Below, piece after piece: positions 1-9,403 of a stretch of DNA of 57,654 bases (its first letter is position 1; the number at the start of each line of letters is the position of its first letter). This stretch comes from JAGTVB01 sp964624765 (GTDB lineage Bacteria; Pseudomonadota; Gammaproteobacteria; HK1). Under the pieces are notes generated by a model. That model saw only the letters and a list, made by a program, of their open reading frames with translations, was not told the DNA's origin and did not search any database. The stretch covers positions 1 through 57,654 of the forward strand of contig CAZUZO010000003.1 of the NCBI GenBank assembly GCA_964624765.1, in the 5' to 3' direction. A program made the translations under genes and the position numbers.

Positions 1-288
1 GATGGCATCGCAGGATTTTCTTAGACCCCTTCTACCCTCACCTCGTTTTCCCAAGCCGACAGTGTGCTGCAGGGCAACCCTGACTAATTTCAGACTTCCT
101 GATCTCAGATCGGAGAATCAATGACATAGAGCGTTGTCTAGGATTTGGCTTGAGCCCTAGATGCGCCTCTACGCCGCTCCACTACGTACGATGTGCCCAA
201 TTTTGGGGTCATCGATAATCCGCGACTTCAGGAGGTCTGAATTTAGACCGGCTTCTTACCCACTTGCCCCGCAAGGTCCTCGCGTCGG
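1..288. other. Left flank without a recognisable gene
   Basis: This is the 3' side of the minus-strand lpdA gene. I see no convincing coding sequence. One plus-strand frame stays open from the window edge to about base 123, but its translation resembles nothing I know. Positions 234-249 form a near-perfect palindrome (ggtctgaatttagacc), which might be an operator or a weak terminator hairpin for lpdA. No T-run follows it on either strand, so its role is open. Confidence 0.4.
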
Positions 289-2040
289 CTATCCCTTGCG
301 TGGTAGGTAGAGATCGGTAATGGTGCCCTCGATCATTTCGGCCGCAAAACCGAGGGTTTCCGCCAGGGTGGGATGGGGATGAATGGTTAGGCCTAGATCT
401 TGTGCATCCGCACCCATCTCCATCGCCAGCACGGCCTCGGCGATCAGGTCTCCGGCGTGCGGCCCCACGATGCCCGCACCGAGGATGCGCCGGGTTGTCT
501 TATCGATGAGGATCTTGGTTAATCCTTCATCGCGTCCCATTCCAAGCGCGCGCCCGCTTGCCGACCAAGGAAACACCCCCTTTTCGAATGGGATCCCGTT
601 CTGCTTTGCCTCAGGTTCGCTCAGCCCAGCCCAGGCCACCTCCGGATCAGTATAGGCAACCGATGGGATGGTCGCGGCGTCGAAAGCGGATTTAAGGCCT
701 GCGGCAACTTCGGCAGCGGTCTTACCTTCATGGGTTGCCTTGTGGGCGAGCATAGGGGGTCCCACGATATCACCGATGGCAAAGATGTGGGGGACATTGG
801 TACGCTGCTCGGCATTGACCTTAATAAAACCTGCTGCGTTGACCTCGACCCCAGCGGCATGCGCTCCCACCGTCTGCCCGTTGGGTGTGCGCCCAACGGC
901 CACTAAGATGGCATCGAAGTGGCCGACTTCAGGGGCATCCGGGCCTTCGAAGGACACCTTGAGAGTCGTATCCTGGGGTTCGATATCGGTGACGAGGGTC
1001 CTGAGAAGGATTTTCTCGTAGCGCTTGGCGATACGTTTTTGCAGCGGGCGTACAAGCTCGGGATCGACGCCGGGCAGCAGACTATCCAGGCGCTCGACGA
1101 CCGTGAGCTTCGATCCGAAGGCGTCGAAAACAGTGGCCATTTCAAGGCCGATGATGCCACCGCCCACGACCAGCAGGCGCTTCGGTATACTAGGAAGACC
1201 CAAGGCGTCCGTCGAATCCCAAATACGGGCGTCTTCGGTGGAGAAGCCGGGCAGTTTCGTGGGCTGAGAACCGGCCGCAATGATCGCCTTCTCGAATCGA
1301 ATTGACACCGATCCCCTGGAGGTATCCACCGTCATCTGCTGGGGTGAGGTGAATTGGCCGACTCCCTGAATCACCTGCACCTTGCGCTGCTTGGCCAGCC
1401 CTGCTAGGCCACGCGTCAGCCGCGTCACGATGCGGTCTTTCCAGGCAGCCAGCTTTTCCGTCTCAAGCTGCATCTGGCCGAAGGAGATGCCGTGTCGACG
1501 CATGTCCTCAACTCCGGAGATCACCTCTGCTGCGTGCAGCAATGCTTTCGAAGGGATGCAGCCGACGTTCAAACAAACCCCTCCGAGACTGGGATACCGC
1601 TCGACGAGCACGGTACGCAGTCCAAGGTCGGCGGCGCGAAAGGCCGCCGTGTATCCACCTGGACCCGAGCCGAGGACCACGAGGTCTGCCAGGAGTTCCG
1701 CGCCTGAGGAGGATACCCCCATCGCGTCGGATGATCCCAAAGCTTGCGGCCTGCGTTCAGTGGGGCTCGCCACACTCCCAGGCGCTGCAGACGTTTCCGC
1801 CGGGGTTTCCAGTAAGAGGATCGGAGAGCCTTGCGAGACCTTGTCTCCAACGGCAACCTTGACTTCCTTAACGACTCCTGCGTGGGGTGCAGGCACCTCC
1901 ATGGTCGCTTTGTCACTTTCTAGAGTAATGAGGGGCTGTTCGACCTCGATGCTATCGCCTGGTTGTACGGTGACCTCGATGACGTCGACCTCCTTGAAGT
2001 CTCCGATGTCCGGGACCCTTACTTCGGTAAGGTTAGCCAT
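289..2040 (-). CDS. lpdA: Dihydrolipoyl dehydrogenase (E3) with N-terminal lipoyl domain
   Basis: This FAD enzyme reoxidises dihydrolipoamide with NAD+ in 2-oxoacid dehydrogenase complexes. Counting from MANLTE, residues 1-80 are a lipoyl domain with the lipoylated lysine K44 in ESDKA. A Pro/Ala/Ser linker follows. The flavoprotein body starts near 118 with GSGPGGY for FAD, has the redox cysteines C156 and C161 (GGVCLNVGCIPSK), a second GGGIIGLE nucleotide fold, and the C-terminal HPHPTLAE carrying the catalytic His-Glu pair. I chose the ATG at 2040 because gagga lies just upstream and the protein then begins like other lipoyl domains; an in-frame ATG at 2064 adds eight unlikely residues. Lipoyl-E3 fusions usually follow aceE-aceF, but no E1 or E2 gene lies upstream here. 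Confidence 0.96.
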   Translation of the reverse strand: MANLTEVRVPDIGDFKEVDVIEVTVQPGDSIEVEQPLITLESDKATMEVPAPHAGVVKEVKVAVGDKVSQGSPILLLETPAETSAAPGSVASPTERRPQALGSSDAMGVSSSGAELLADLVVLGSGPGGYTAAFRAADLGLRTVLVERYPSLGGVCLNVGCIPSKALLHAAEVISGVEDMRRHGISFGQMQLETEKLAAWKDRIVTRLTRGLAGLAKQRKVQVIQGVGQFTSPQQMTVDTSRGSVSIRFEKAIIAAGSQPTKLPGFSTEDARIWDSTDALGLPSIPKRLLVVGGGIIGLEMATVFDAFGSKLTVVERLDSLLPGVDPELVRPLQKRIAKRYEKILLRTLVTDIEPQDTTLKVSFEGPDAPEVGHFDAILVAVGRTPNGQTVGAHAAGVEVNAAGFIKVNAEQRTNVPHIFAIGDIVGPPMLAHKATHEGKTAAEVAAGLKSAFDAATIPSVAYTDPEVAWAGLSEPEAKQNGIPFEKGVFPWSASGRALGMGRDEGLTKILIDKTTRRILGAGIVGPHAGDLIAEAVLAMEMGADAQDLGLTIHPHPTLAETLGFAAEMIEGTITDLYLPRKG

Positions 2041-2279
2041 GGGCCGATTCCTCGAGTGCGGCACAAGGGTCCAGGCGGCTTTGATCCGAGTATGACAGCA
2101 TGATATTTCCTCGTTTGTGATGTGCGATCGTTACACGTGACCTGTGGATTCATTACCTCGGATCGATAAACCTGGCAGTTCCAACAACCGGAACAAGCGC
2201 TTTGTCCACTAGGCTAAATATCGAGCGGGCATGGTATCGGCGCCTGGCCAGGGATTGTCGAGGGCTGCCAAGTGCCCTT

Positions 2280-2498
2280 AGAAGCTGTTTTAAAAATGTC
2301 ACGAGCGCCGGAGTCGCAAGGCGCACGGTGGCGACAAAATCGTCCGGAACGATTTTGAACAGCTGCAAGCTGGCCCCGAAGGGGCGAGCCCCATGGATGG
2401 GGCGAGTAACAACCGGAGTGTACAAGGGAGTACATGAGGATTGCGAGCCGCTGTGCAACGCAACTATGGCAAGCGCAGTAGTTTTTAAAACAGCTTCT
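2280..2498. repeat. Family A palindromic element, copy 1 (longest)
   Basis: The element is bounded by inverted ends: agaagctgttttaaaaa at the left and its complement at the right. It is about 219 bp and lies in the 650-bp gap between lpdA and the acyl ligase gene. The interior holds a smaller inverted repeat (aaaatcgtccggaacgatttt) and a gc-rich hairpin around 2375-2403. Copies at 6353, 27270 and 56909 share the ends. No transposase-like frame is present, so it looks like a MITE or a large palindromic intergenic element. The remainder of the gap (2041-2279 and 2499-2690) shows nothing I can support. Confidence 0.85.
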
Positions 2499-2690
2499 TA
2501 GCGCCGAGGAGTTCGGCTACCTAAGGCCGGCGTCCGAGGTCCTCCGAGCGGCGATGCTGACAAACGGATGCCCGTGGCCAAAAAGCCTTCAGTCGGCTTG
2601 CGACGTTAATATATTTGTACTCGCATTGGCTCCCACGGGGCTTAGCGAGAAAATGAGACCCTTCTTGTCACTCTGAAGGTTGCCAAGGTT

Positions 2691-5570
2691 ATGGATCACA
2701 GAGCTAGCGCTAGACGACGGACTGCCCAGGACAAAGTCAATGCAGAACGACTCCTGCAAGCCGTGGAAGCCCTCTCCAAAGAGCTTCATCCGCGTAATCA
2801 GACGACACGCCCGGTGACATTAAAAAGCTTACTGGATCGAGACCTCGGTTTCGATAGTTTGGGGCGGGTGGAGCTGATCGCGCGCCTCGAGCAGTTGTTT
2901 GAGATCGTGCTGCCGGAGGATATCTTCGCCAGCGCAGAGACGGTCGAGGACCTGCTGGGAGCCGTGCTGGAAGCGACACCCGCCGCTAAGACGAGTCCCT
3001 CGAGAACGCCCACCCTGGACGAGGTCGGGGCGCGCGAGGAATCATCGGTACCACAGGGTGTGCAGACATTGACACAAGCGCTGAGTTGGCATCTCCAACG
3101 CCATCCCAGGCGTCCCCACATTCATTTCTATAGCGATGCGCAGGAGGGGGAAAGCCTGACATACCAAGCGCTACATGACGGGGCAGCCACGGTGGCCGGC
3201 AGTCTTCGAGAGCTAGGCTTGAGACCTAAGGAAACGGTGGCGATCATGTTACCGACCGAGCGCAACTATTTCCTCAGTTTTTTTGGTGTGCTACTTGCGG
3301 GGTGTATCCCGGTGCCCCTGTATCCTCCTGTGCGCCCCAGCCAAGTGGAGGAGCACCTGCGTCGTCAGATAGCTGTCCTGGCCAATAGCCGGGCGGCGGT
3401 GCTCATCACTGTGCCCGAGGCTAAGGTCGTCGCGCGCTTGCTCAGTGTTCACGTGCCAACGCTGAAACGTGTGGTGACGGTGGGGGAACTGCACGCTGGT
3501 ACTGCGGCACTAGGAGGCGAGCTGGCCTCCAAAGCTGAGGACATCGCACTCATACAGTACACGTCGGGGAGTACAGGGACGCCAAAGGGTGTGGTGCTTT
3601 CGCATCAGAATCTTCTAGCGAACATTCGTTCTGGTGGCGAAGCGATCAGGGCCAGCGCCGATGATGTCTTTGTAAGCTGGCTGCCACTGTATCACGATAT
3701 GGGCCTTATCGGGGCGTGGCTAGGGAGTTTGTACTTTGGCATTCCTTTGGTCATCATGTCGCCGCTCGCCTTCTTGAGCCGGCCTGAACGGTGGTTATGG
3801 GCCATCCACCGGCATCGCGGTAGCCTGTCGGCCGCTCCCAATTTCGCTTACGAACTGTGTGTTCGGCGCATCCCGGAGGAACAACTCGCGGGACTTGATT
3901 TGTCCTCATGGCGGCTCGCCTTTAATGGGGCTGAAGCGGTGAGTTCCGTAACCGTAGAAAGCTTCATTCAACGGTTTTCCAGCTTTGGTTTTCGTCCTGA
4001 GAGCATGTGTCCTGTTTACGGTTTGGCGGAGTGCTCCGTCGGACTGGCGTTTTCTCCTCTCGGACGAGCGCCGGTGGTGGACCGGGTGCGGCGAGAACCC
4101 CTGATGCGCACGGGGCGTGCTATTCCCGCTGAGCCCTCGGATCACAGCGTGTTGCGTTTCGTGGCCTGTGGCCGTCCCTTGCCACGGCACGAGATCCGCA
4201 TCGTTGACGCCAGTGGGCATGAGCTGCCAGAGCGTCAGGAAGGGAAGCTGCAATTCCGCGGTCCGTCGGCAACCGTTGGCTATTACCACAATCCCGAGGA
4301 AACGCGGCGGCTTTTTGATGGCGATTGGCTTGAATCGGGAGATCGCGCTTACATCGTGGACGGTGACGTTTACATTACTGGACGCACCAAGGACATCATT
4401 ATACGCGGCGGGCGCAATATCTATCCCCATGAGGTGGAGCAACGTATCGGACAGCTGGCTGGGATTCGCCAGGGATGCGTGGTGATTTTTGGTAGCGCGG
4501 ACCCGGATTCGGGAACCGAACGGGTCATCGTGTTGGCCGAGACAAGGGAGCAAGATCCCGAGCGTCTGGCTGCGCTGCGTGCTGAGGTCAATGCGGTGGC
4601 CGCCGATCTCATCGGTATGCCTCCTGACGAGGTGCAGCTTGTTCCCCCCCACACGGTGTTGAAAACATCGAGCGGCAAGATCCGGCGTCTGGCCAGCCGC
4701 GAGTTGTACGAGCGTGGCGATATCGGACGGAGCGTCAGGTCGGTCTGGTGGCAGTTAGCCCGGGTCGCGTTAGCCGGTATTGGGCCGTGGATCGGTCGTT
4801 CAGGACGGGCGATAGCGGGACGTCTCTACTCGATCTACGCCTGGTCTGTGTTGGTGCTGCTCGCTATCCCGACCTGGTTCCTGGTGGTGGGTTCGCCGCG
4901 ACTGGCTTGGCGCTTTAAGGTGATACGGAAGAGCGTTGGGATGCTGTCGCGAGCCGCAGGCTGGAGACGCATAGTGCGTGGTTTGGAAAACTTGCCGACC
5001 CAGCATAGCCCTTGCTTATTCGTCGCCAATCACGCGAGCTACTTGGATGGCGCGATCCTCATTCATGCCATTCCGCGCCCGTTAAGTTTTGTCGCCAAAG
5101 CGGAACTTGCCACTCAGTGGGTGGCGGGAACGTTCTTACGCCGTATCGGTACCGAGTTTGTCGAGCGATTTGATAGACAAAAGGGGCATGCGGATGCGTT
5201 GCGCATTGCCCTGGTTGCGCGAGAGGGGCGTTCCCTCTGTTTCTTTCCTGAGGGTCGGCTGACCAGGGTATCGGGGCTGCTTCCCTTTCACATGGGGGCT
5301 TTCCTGGCGGCGGCGTCTGCGCGTTTGCCGATCGTTCCAGTTGCGATTCGCGGTACGCGTAGCATTCTACGGCCCAGCGAGTGGTTTTTCCGACGTGGGA
5401 ATGTGACAGTGACGATCGGTCAGCCGATTTACGCTCCCAATGAATCGATGCAGTCGGATAGAGACACGTGGGAGGCGGCCTTGATGCTACGCGAGCAAGC
5501 GCGTCAACATATCCTGGCACATTGCGGAGAACCGGATCTGGGACATGAAGGGATTCCAAGCTCACTCTAG
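2691..5570 (+). CDS. Fused acyl carrier protein / fatty acyl-AMP ligase / PlsC acyltransferase
   Basis: A 959-residue three-part enzyme. Residues about 15-95 are an acyl carrier domain with the phosphopantetheine serine S56 in LGFDSLG. Residues about 125-690 are an adenylate-forming domain with the P-loop TSGSTGTPKG at 291-300 and SWLPLYHDMGL, both typical of fatty acyl-AMP ligases, plus a C-terminal TSSGKIRR lysine motif. A hydrophobic stretch near 720-740 precedes a PlsC/AGPAT domain with NHASYLD (H781, D786) and FPEG (852-855). The expected route is fatty acid to acyl-AMP, to acyl-ACP on its own carrier domain, then transfer to a lysophospholipid or similar acceptor at the inner membrane. 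E. coli Aas has the reverse order (PlsC then ligase) and no ACP. The domain calls are firm; the acceptor is unknown. Confidence 0.92.
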   Translation: MDHRASARRRTAQDKVNAERLLQAVEALSKELHPRNQTTRPVTLKSLLDRDLGFDSLGRVELIARLEQLFEIVLPEDIFASAETVEDLLGAVLEATPAAKTSPSRTPTLDEVGAREESSVPQGVQTLTQALSWHLQRHPRRPHIHFYSDAQEGESLTYQALHDGAATVAGSLRELGLRPKETVAIMLPTERNYFLSFFGVLLAGCIPVPLYPPVRPSQVEEHLRRQIAVLANSRAAVLITVPEAKVVARLLSVHVPTLKRVVTVGELHAGTAALGGELASKAEDIALIQYTSGSTGTPKGVVLSHQNLLANIRSGGEAIRASADDVFVSWLPLYHDMGLIGAWLGSLYFGIPLVIMSPLAFLSRPERWLWAIHRHRGSLSAAPNFAYELCVRRIPEEQLAGLDLSSWRLAFNGAEAVSSVTVESFIQRFSSFGFRPESMCPVYGLAECSVGLAFSPLGRAPVVDRVRREPLMRTGRAIPAEPSDHSVLRFVACGRPLPRHEIRIVDASGHELPERQEGKLQFRGPSATVGYYHNPEETRRLFDGDWLESGDRAYIVDGDVYITGRTKDIIIRGGRNIYPHEVEQRIGQLAGIRQGCVVIFGSADPDSGTERVIVLAETREQDPERLAALRAEVNAVAADLIGMPPDEVQLVPPHTVLKTSSGKIRRLASRELYERGDIGRSVRSVWWQLARVALAGIGPWIGRSGRAIAGRLYSIYAWSVLVLLAIPTWFLVVGSPRLAWRFKVIRKSVGMLSRAAGWRRIVRGLENLPTQHSPCLFVANHASYLDGAILIHAIPRPLSFVAKAELATQWVAGTFLRRIGTEFVERFDRQKGHADALRIALVAREGRSLCFFPEGRLTRVSGLLPFHMGAFLAAASARLPIVPVAIRGTRSILRPSEWFFRRGNVTVTIGQPIYAPNESMQSDRDTWEAALMLREQARQHILAHCGEPDLGHEGIPSSL

Positions 5571-5866
5571 CACCAGAGGCGCCATCAGGACATAAGCGAG
5601 GTGTGGAAGATGGGCGGTGCCTGATCCCGCCTAAAGTATTGTGCCTTGCTGTCGAGACTTTTCTAGACGGTGTTGTCGCTAGAGACGCTTCTGTATGACC
5701 GTTGCGGAGGTAGCGGAGTTTGAGCCGATCGACGTCCGCGTGTCTTCGGAGTTGTCTTGCGAGCGCACCAGCAAAGTTCGATGGGTTGGATTAACTCACA
5801 GAGCGCTTCCCACTCAGGAGCGGTTGGGGAGGGGTATGTGGGCAACAGTGACAGAGGAGTAAAGAG
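5571..5866. other. Intergenic region before the HU-like gene
   Basis: About 296 bp with no coding sequence I can support. It presumably carries the promoter of the HU-like gene, but I find no good -35/-10 pair. A strong ribosome-binding site (gaggag) lies just before the ATG at 5867. Confidence 0.4.
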
Positions 5867-6229
5867 ATGAGCGCTGCGAGTGTTCGTACCGTCGGGGAAG
5901 CGGTTTCCGCCAGTGAGAAGGCTGCCTTGAAGGCGATTAAGGCTAAGCAGACCAAGCGTGAGATTCTTGCTGCGATCAGCGAAGAGACAGGCTTGTCGCG
6001 AAAAGACGTGGTTGCGGTTTTGGATACAGTGGCTAAAATGGCACGGCGGCACGTTATGAAGCGGGGATCGGGGGAATTCTCAATTCCCGAGTTGGGGGTA
6101 AAGGTTCGGCGCGTGGACCGCAAGGCCCGAACCAGCAGGAACCCCAAGACGGGTGAGCCGATTCGAGTTCCTGCTAAGACGGTCGTTAGAGCCACCGTCT
6201 TGAAGTCGCTCAAAGAGGCGGCGGCCTAG
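5867..6229 (+). CDS. HU/IHF-family DNA-binding protein with N-terminal extension
   Basis: A 120-residue basic protein. The core (about 30-118) matches the HU/IHF fold: dimerising helices (KREILAAISEETGLSRKDVVAVLD), then a beta-arm segment containing RNPKTGEPIRVPA, the signature that contacts the DNA minor groove. HU proteins are usually about 90 residues; here roughly 28 Ala/Lys-rich residues are added at the N-terminus, which may contact DNA or be flexible. The start has a good ribosome-binding site (agaggag). It stands alone, so a nucleoid role is inferred from family only. Which HU or IHF subtype it belongs to cannot be told. Confidence 0.9.
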   Translation: MSAASVRTVGEAVSASEKAALKAIKAKQTKREILAAISEETGLSRKDVVAVLDTVAKMARRHVMKRGSGEFSIPELGVKVRRVDRKARTSRNPKTGEPIRVPAKTVVRATVLKSLKEAAA

Positions 6230-6352
6230 CCTGGTCGGAGCCGGCTTGCGACAAACCCTAGGTGGCTCGGGACGTAGGCGAGGCGCTACTTCGACGATGA
6301 CCCGACCAGGCAATGGGGCTGGTGGCGGTGGAGGTTTCGTAGGCAGTCTCTG

Positions 6353-6514
6353 AGAAGCTGTTTGAAAAATTACTGCGTTTGCCACAGCTGCGTTGCACGG
6401 CGCTCGCCCGTGCCGGGCCAGCTTCAATCTATTCAAAATCGTTCCTGACGATTGCTGGTCGAGCCGCTGCGCAACGCCGCTCAGGCACGCGCAGTCGTTT
6501 TCAGGACAGTTTCT
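6353..6514. repeat. Family A palindromic element, copy 2 (rearranged)
   Basis: About 162 bp, starting agaagctgtttgaaaaa and ending in a complementary ttttcaggacagtttct. Unlike copy 1, both arms derive from the right-hand arm of the family, so the element is closer to a full palindrome. The middle carries the copy 1 core in inverted orientation (ccagcttcaatctattcaaaatcgttcc). It lies between the HU-like gene and the DUF2934 gene; the rest of 6230-6538 holds nothing else recognisable. Confidence 0.75.
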
Positions 6515-6538
6515 TAGGCTATTAGGGAAGAGAGGCGA

Positions 6539-6844
6539 GTGTACACAGGCAGTCACGACACGGCACAACGACAAGGTTCGCAAGACATCAAACCGGATCG
6601 GGCAGGGCAAAAGAGGTCGAGGAGGCGCGCAGGGCTGGTCGCTATCCGCCGGCGTCACCCGAGCACGCTGGCTGAAGATGTCGGCGGTGAGACGCGACGG
6701 CAGTTGATCGAGTTAGCGGCTTACTACCGGGCAGAACGGCGCGGTTTTGCACCCGGCGGTGAATTACAGGATTGGCTGGAGGCCGAAGGAGAGGTCGCTG
6801 CCGCTCTTGGCTTGAGGCAAGTGCCGCCGCCTGAGAGGCTGTAA
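6539..6844 (+). CDS. DUF2934-domain protein
   Basis: About 101 residues. The first 45 are basic and low in complexity. Residues about 52-90 (QLIELAAYYRAERRGF, then GGELQDWLEAEGEV) match the DUF2934 pattern, a short helical module of unknown function found in many proteobacterial proteins. The proposed start is GTG at 6539 after agagg, which is only weakly supported; a later in-frame start would keep the domain. The stop codon lies inside the left end of the family B element that begins at 6831, so the last residues are encoded by repeat DNA. Confidence 0.7.
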   Translation: MYTGSHDTAQRQGSQDIKPDRAGQKRSRRRAGLVAIRRRHPSTLAEDVGGETRRQLIELAAYYRAERRGFAPGGELQDWLEAEGEVAAALGLRQVPPPERL

Positions 6845-6979
6845 AAAAACCGTCGCGAGCAGCCCGAGAACCAGGCGGACGGCGCCAAGCCGTGAGACAT
6901 ATCAGATAGACAGGCGAGGAGCGAGCACCGCCCAACGCCGCTATCGGCTAGCACAGCAGGTTTTTTCACAAGCTCTGAG
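6831..6979. repeat. Family B element, copy 1
   Basis: About 149 bp with inverted ends: ctgagaggctgtaaaaaaacc at the left and the complement of ctcagagcttgtgaaaaaacc at the right. The internal sequence (cgagcagcccgag, caggcggacggcgccaagc, aggcgaggagcgagcaccg) is nearly identical to the copy at 40482. The left end contains the stop codon of the DUF2934 gene. T-rich ends facing both ways after GC-rich stems would suit a bidirectional terminator. Confidence 0.88.
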
Positions 6980-7005
6980 TAGTCGTTCAGGCATGGGTTC
7001 GCCTT

Positions 7006-7042
7006 AAAATCGTTAGAAACGGTGTTGAACGGCTTCAACCGG
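7006..7042. repeat. Fragment of a family A core
   Basis: The stretch reads aaaatcgttagaaacggtgt followed by tgaacggcttcaaccgg. It aligns with the internal hairpin of family A copy 1 (aaaatcgtccggaacgatttt, tgaacagctgcaagctgg) but lacks the element ends. It sits between family B copy 1 and the end of the debranching enzyme gene. It is probably a decayed remnant. Confidence 0.5.
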
Positions 7043-7083
7043 TGCTAGAGTGGATGAATCCGTGGCGAAACGGGGGCAAGGCT

Positions 7084-9165
7084 CTATAGCTCAATATAGT
7101 TTCTGAGGCGGGGGGCGTTTGTGGGAGCTTCGGCTTGCCTAGAAGGTTGCAATCGCTCGAGTCGCCACCATGCCTCGAGGACGCACGCAACAGACCAGGC
7201 TTGGGTGGGGCAGCCGCGCGGGTGGTGAGGGGGTGCTCCATCGAAGATCTCGCTCACCGTGCCGAGCCCGGCGTCGCAGAGGTGATCGCGGATCGGCTCG
7301 AGCCACGACTGGGCTACCCGCGCGTTGCCGCGCACACGATAGTCCGCCAGCGCATAGTGGCCCAACAACCAAGCCCAGACGGGACCCTGGTGGTAGCTGC
7401 TGTCTCGTTCTCGTACGCTGCCGCCGTAGTGAGGGCGGAATTCGGGATGGGCCGGATCGAGGGAGCGCAGTCCGTAGGAGCACAGGAGGGCGTCACCGCA
7501 TACCTTCAGCACTTGCTCTTGAGCCGGTGCATCAAGGGCACTGTAATATAGGCTTAACGCGAGAATCTGATTGGGACGGATGCTCGGATCGTCGCCCGAA
7601 GGCCCGTCGATCACGTCGAATAAACCACAGCCATCGCCTTTAATGAACCGCTGAAAGCCTTTCTGGGCCTGGGCTGCGAGCGTGCCATACTGACGCGCCT
7701 CAGGGGTAAGCCCAAGGTGCTTGGCGAACGCTGCCATGGTACTCAGGGCGTTGAACCAGAGGGCGTTGACTTCCACCGGTTTGCCGATGCGCGGGGTGAC
7801 CACCCAATCGTCTATTTTGGCATCCATCCAAGTGATCTGGGTGCCAGGCTCGCCAGCTTTTAGCAGGCCATCTATGGGATCGACGATGATGCCGTAGCGC
7901 GTGCCCTTGCTATACCACGCGATGATGTCTGCCAGGGTAGGAAATACCCATTGTAGGGATTGGCTGTCACGTGTGAACTCCACGTAAGCTCGCCACGCCT
8001 CAACATACCAGAGCGCTGCATCCACCGTGTTGTAAGCCGCTTGCTGTCCGTTGCCTGGCAATACATTAGGTATCATGCCGCCGTCGAGGAAGCTGGCATA
8101 GTGCTCCAGAATATCCCGAGCGCTGTTCGCTTTCCCACATGCCAGAGTCAATCCTGGCAGTGCAATCAGGGTATCTCGCCCCCATTCGCCGAACCAGGGA
8201 TAGCCGGCCACGACCGATTCACCGCTGTTGTGGGCGGACTGCGGATCAGTGACCAGAAACGTGTCCGCAGCCAGCAGCAGTTGATCCAGCCACACCGGTG
8301 CATCTGCGAATTCAGGGTTCTGCTGCCGCGCTTGGGCGAGCACACCGCTGTCACGGTCTTGAAATCTTTTCAACGCCGCATCCAGACTGTCCGGTACATC
8401 GGCGTCGAGGCTTGCCACGATGCCGACCCATTGGCCTGGCTCAAGGCGAAGCGCGGCGTGCCCTACGCTCAAGTGGTTATCCTGATCCGGTAAGCCACGC
8501 GCTCGCTCCACTGATAGGTAAAACCGTTCGACCCACGTGTCGTCGGGGCTGATGCTACCCTGGCTGGCGGTTATCGACAGCGCAAACCGGTTCGGATGCA
8601 GGACTTTGAGTCGGTTGCCTTCGGTTTCGATGACGGGGCGAAAATCGCCTGGCTGGGTAGTGTGATGGTGGTTACGTGCATTGGCGAGCAGGTTCACCTC
8701 GAGCTCGAGCCCTTCTCCTATGCCGCGATACTCGGGGTCTAGCCGATAAGCGATATAGGTGGTGTTGGCGCCGTGCTCCATCCACACACGTGCCTCTAGA
8801 CGGATATTGCCGATGGCATATTGCCACACTGGCATACGGCCATCGAGATGGAACGATTCGATGTGCACATGGCCTTCGGGCTGTACGATGCCGCCCACCC
8901 AACGGTTGGTGTAGAGAGGCCAGGCTGCTTGACCATGACCGATCAAGGTCGCGTCCGCCTTGGCGAATACCAGAGTGCGGTCTGATTGAGGGCTAAGCGG
9001 GGCAAATAGCAACCCGTGATAGCGGCGGGTCAGTGTTCCGCTCACTGTTCCCGCTGCGTAGCCGCTGATGCCATTCGTGATCCACCATTCTCGGCAGTCA
9101 GCAAGGGGAAGGCTACCACAGACTTCCCGGCCAAAACGCACAGCTTGCGGTAGCCCCCCGGTCAT
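7084..9165 (-). CDS. Glycogen debranching enzyme (amylo-alpha-1,6-glucosidase type)
   Basis: A 693-residue protein that should hydrolyse alpha-1,6 branch points of glycogen or limit dextrins in the cytoplasm. Residues about 1-270 are the beta-rich N-terminal domain of archaeal/bacterial-type debranching enzymes (WWITNGISGYAAGT, RRYHGLL). The C-terminal (alpha/alpha)6 catalytic domain begins near 285 and contains GYPWFGEWGRD at 321-331, the hallmark with a catalytic acidic residue. Near the C-terminus, YHQGPVWAWLLGHY is also typical. The ATG at 9165 is preceded by a purine-rich ggggga. No other glycogen gene (glgA, glgB, glgC) is nearby. It is divergent from trkA across a 238-bp gap. Confidence 0.92.
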   Translation of the reverse strand: MTGGLPQAVRFGREVCGSLPLADCREWWITNGISGYAAGTVSGTLTRRYHGLLFAPLSPQSDRTLVFAKADATLIGHGQAAWPLYTNRWVGGIVQPEGHVHIESFHLDGRMPVWQYAIGNIRLEARVWMEHGANTTYIAYRLDPEYRGIGEGLELEVNLLANARNHHHTTQPGDFRPVIETEGNRLKVLHPNRFALSITASQGSISPDDTWVERFYLSVERARGLPDQDNHLSVGHAALRLEPGQWVGIVASLDADVPDSLDAALKRFQDRDSGVLAQARQQNPEFADAPVWLDQLLLAADTFLVTDPQSAHNSGESVVAGYPWFGEWGRDTLIALPGLTLACGKANSARDILEHYASFLDGGMIPNVLPGNGQQAAYNTVDAALWYVEAWRAYVEFTRDSQSLQWVFPTLADIIAWYSKGTRYGIIVDPIDGLLKAGEPGTQITWMDAKIDDWVVTPRIGKPVEVNALWFNALSTMAAFAKHLGLTPEARQYGTLAAQAQKGFQRFIKGDGCGLFDVIDGPSGDDPSIRPNQILALSLYYSALDAPAQEQVLKVCGDALLCSYGLRSLDPAHPEFRPHYGGSVRERDSSYHQGPVWAWLLGHYALADYRVRGNARVAQSWLEPIRDHLCDAGLGTVSEIFDGAPPHHPRGCPTQAWSVACVLEAWWRLERLQPSRQAEAPTNAPRLRNYIEL

Positions 9166-9403
9166 GGGCCTGGTCCCCCAGGACCGGTGAGCGGGCAGGG
9201 TTTAACGATTGCGTTGTGCATGATGTAATGCTGAGTTCAACTTAAAGGGGTTGGCCTAGGATGCAGGGGAACAGGGGATTGGAGTGTAACGGCCTATTAG
9301 AGCACACTGCGGGGGTGATCGCGATGGTCGCTAGGCGGTTGCCTAACGCGAGGTGGCCACCGTGCCCTGGCTCGCTCGTGCGTGACAAGATGGACTGGTA
9401 TTT

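Noticed and set aside
3906..4652. 248-codon minus-strand frame in the acyl ligase gene
   Set aside because: It is antisense to conserved adenylation motifs and has no recognisable features.
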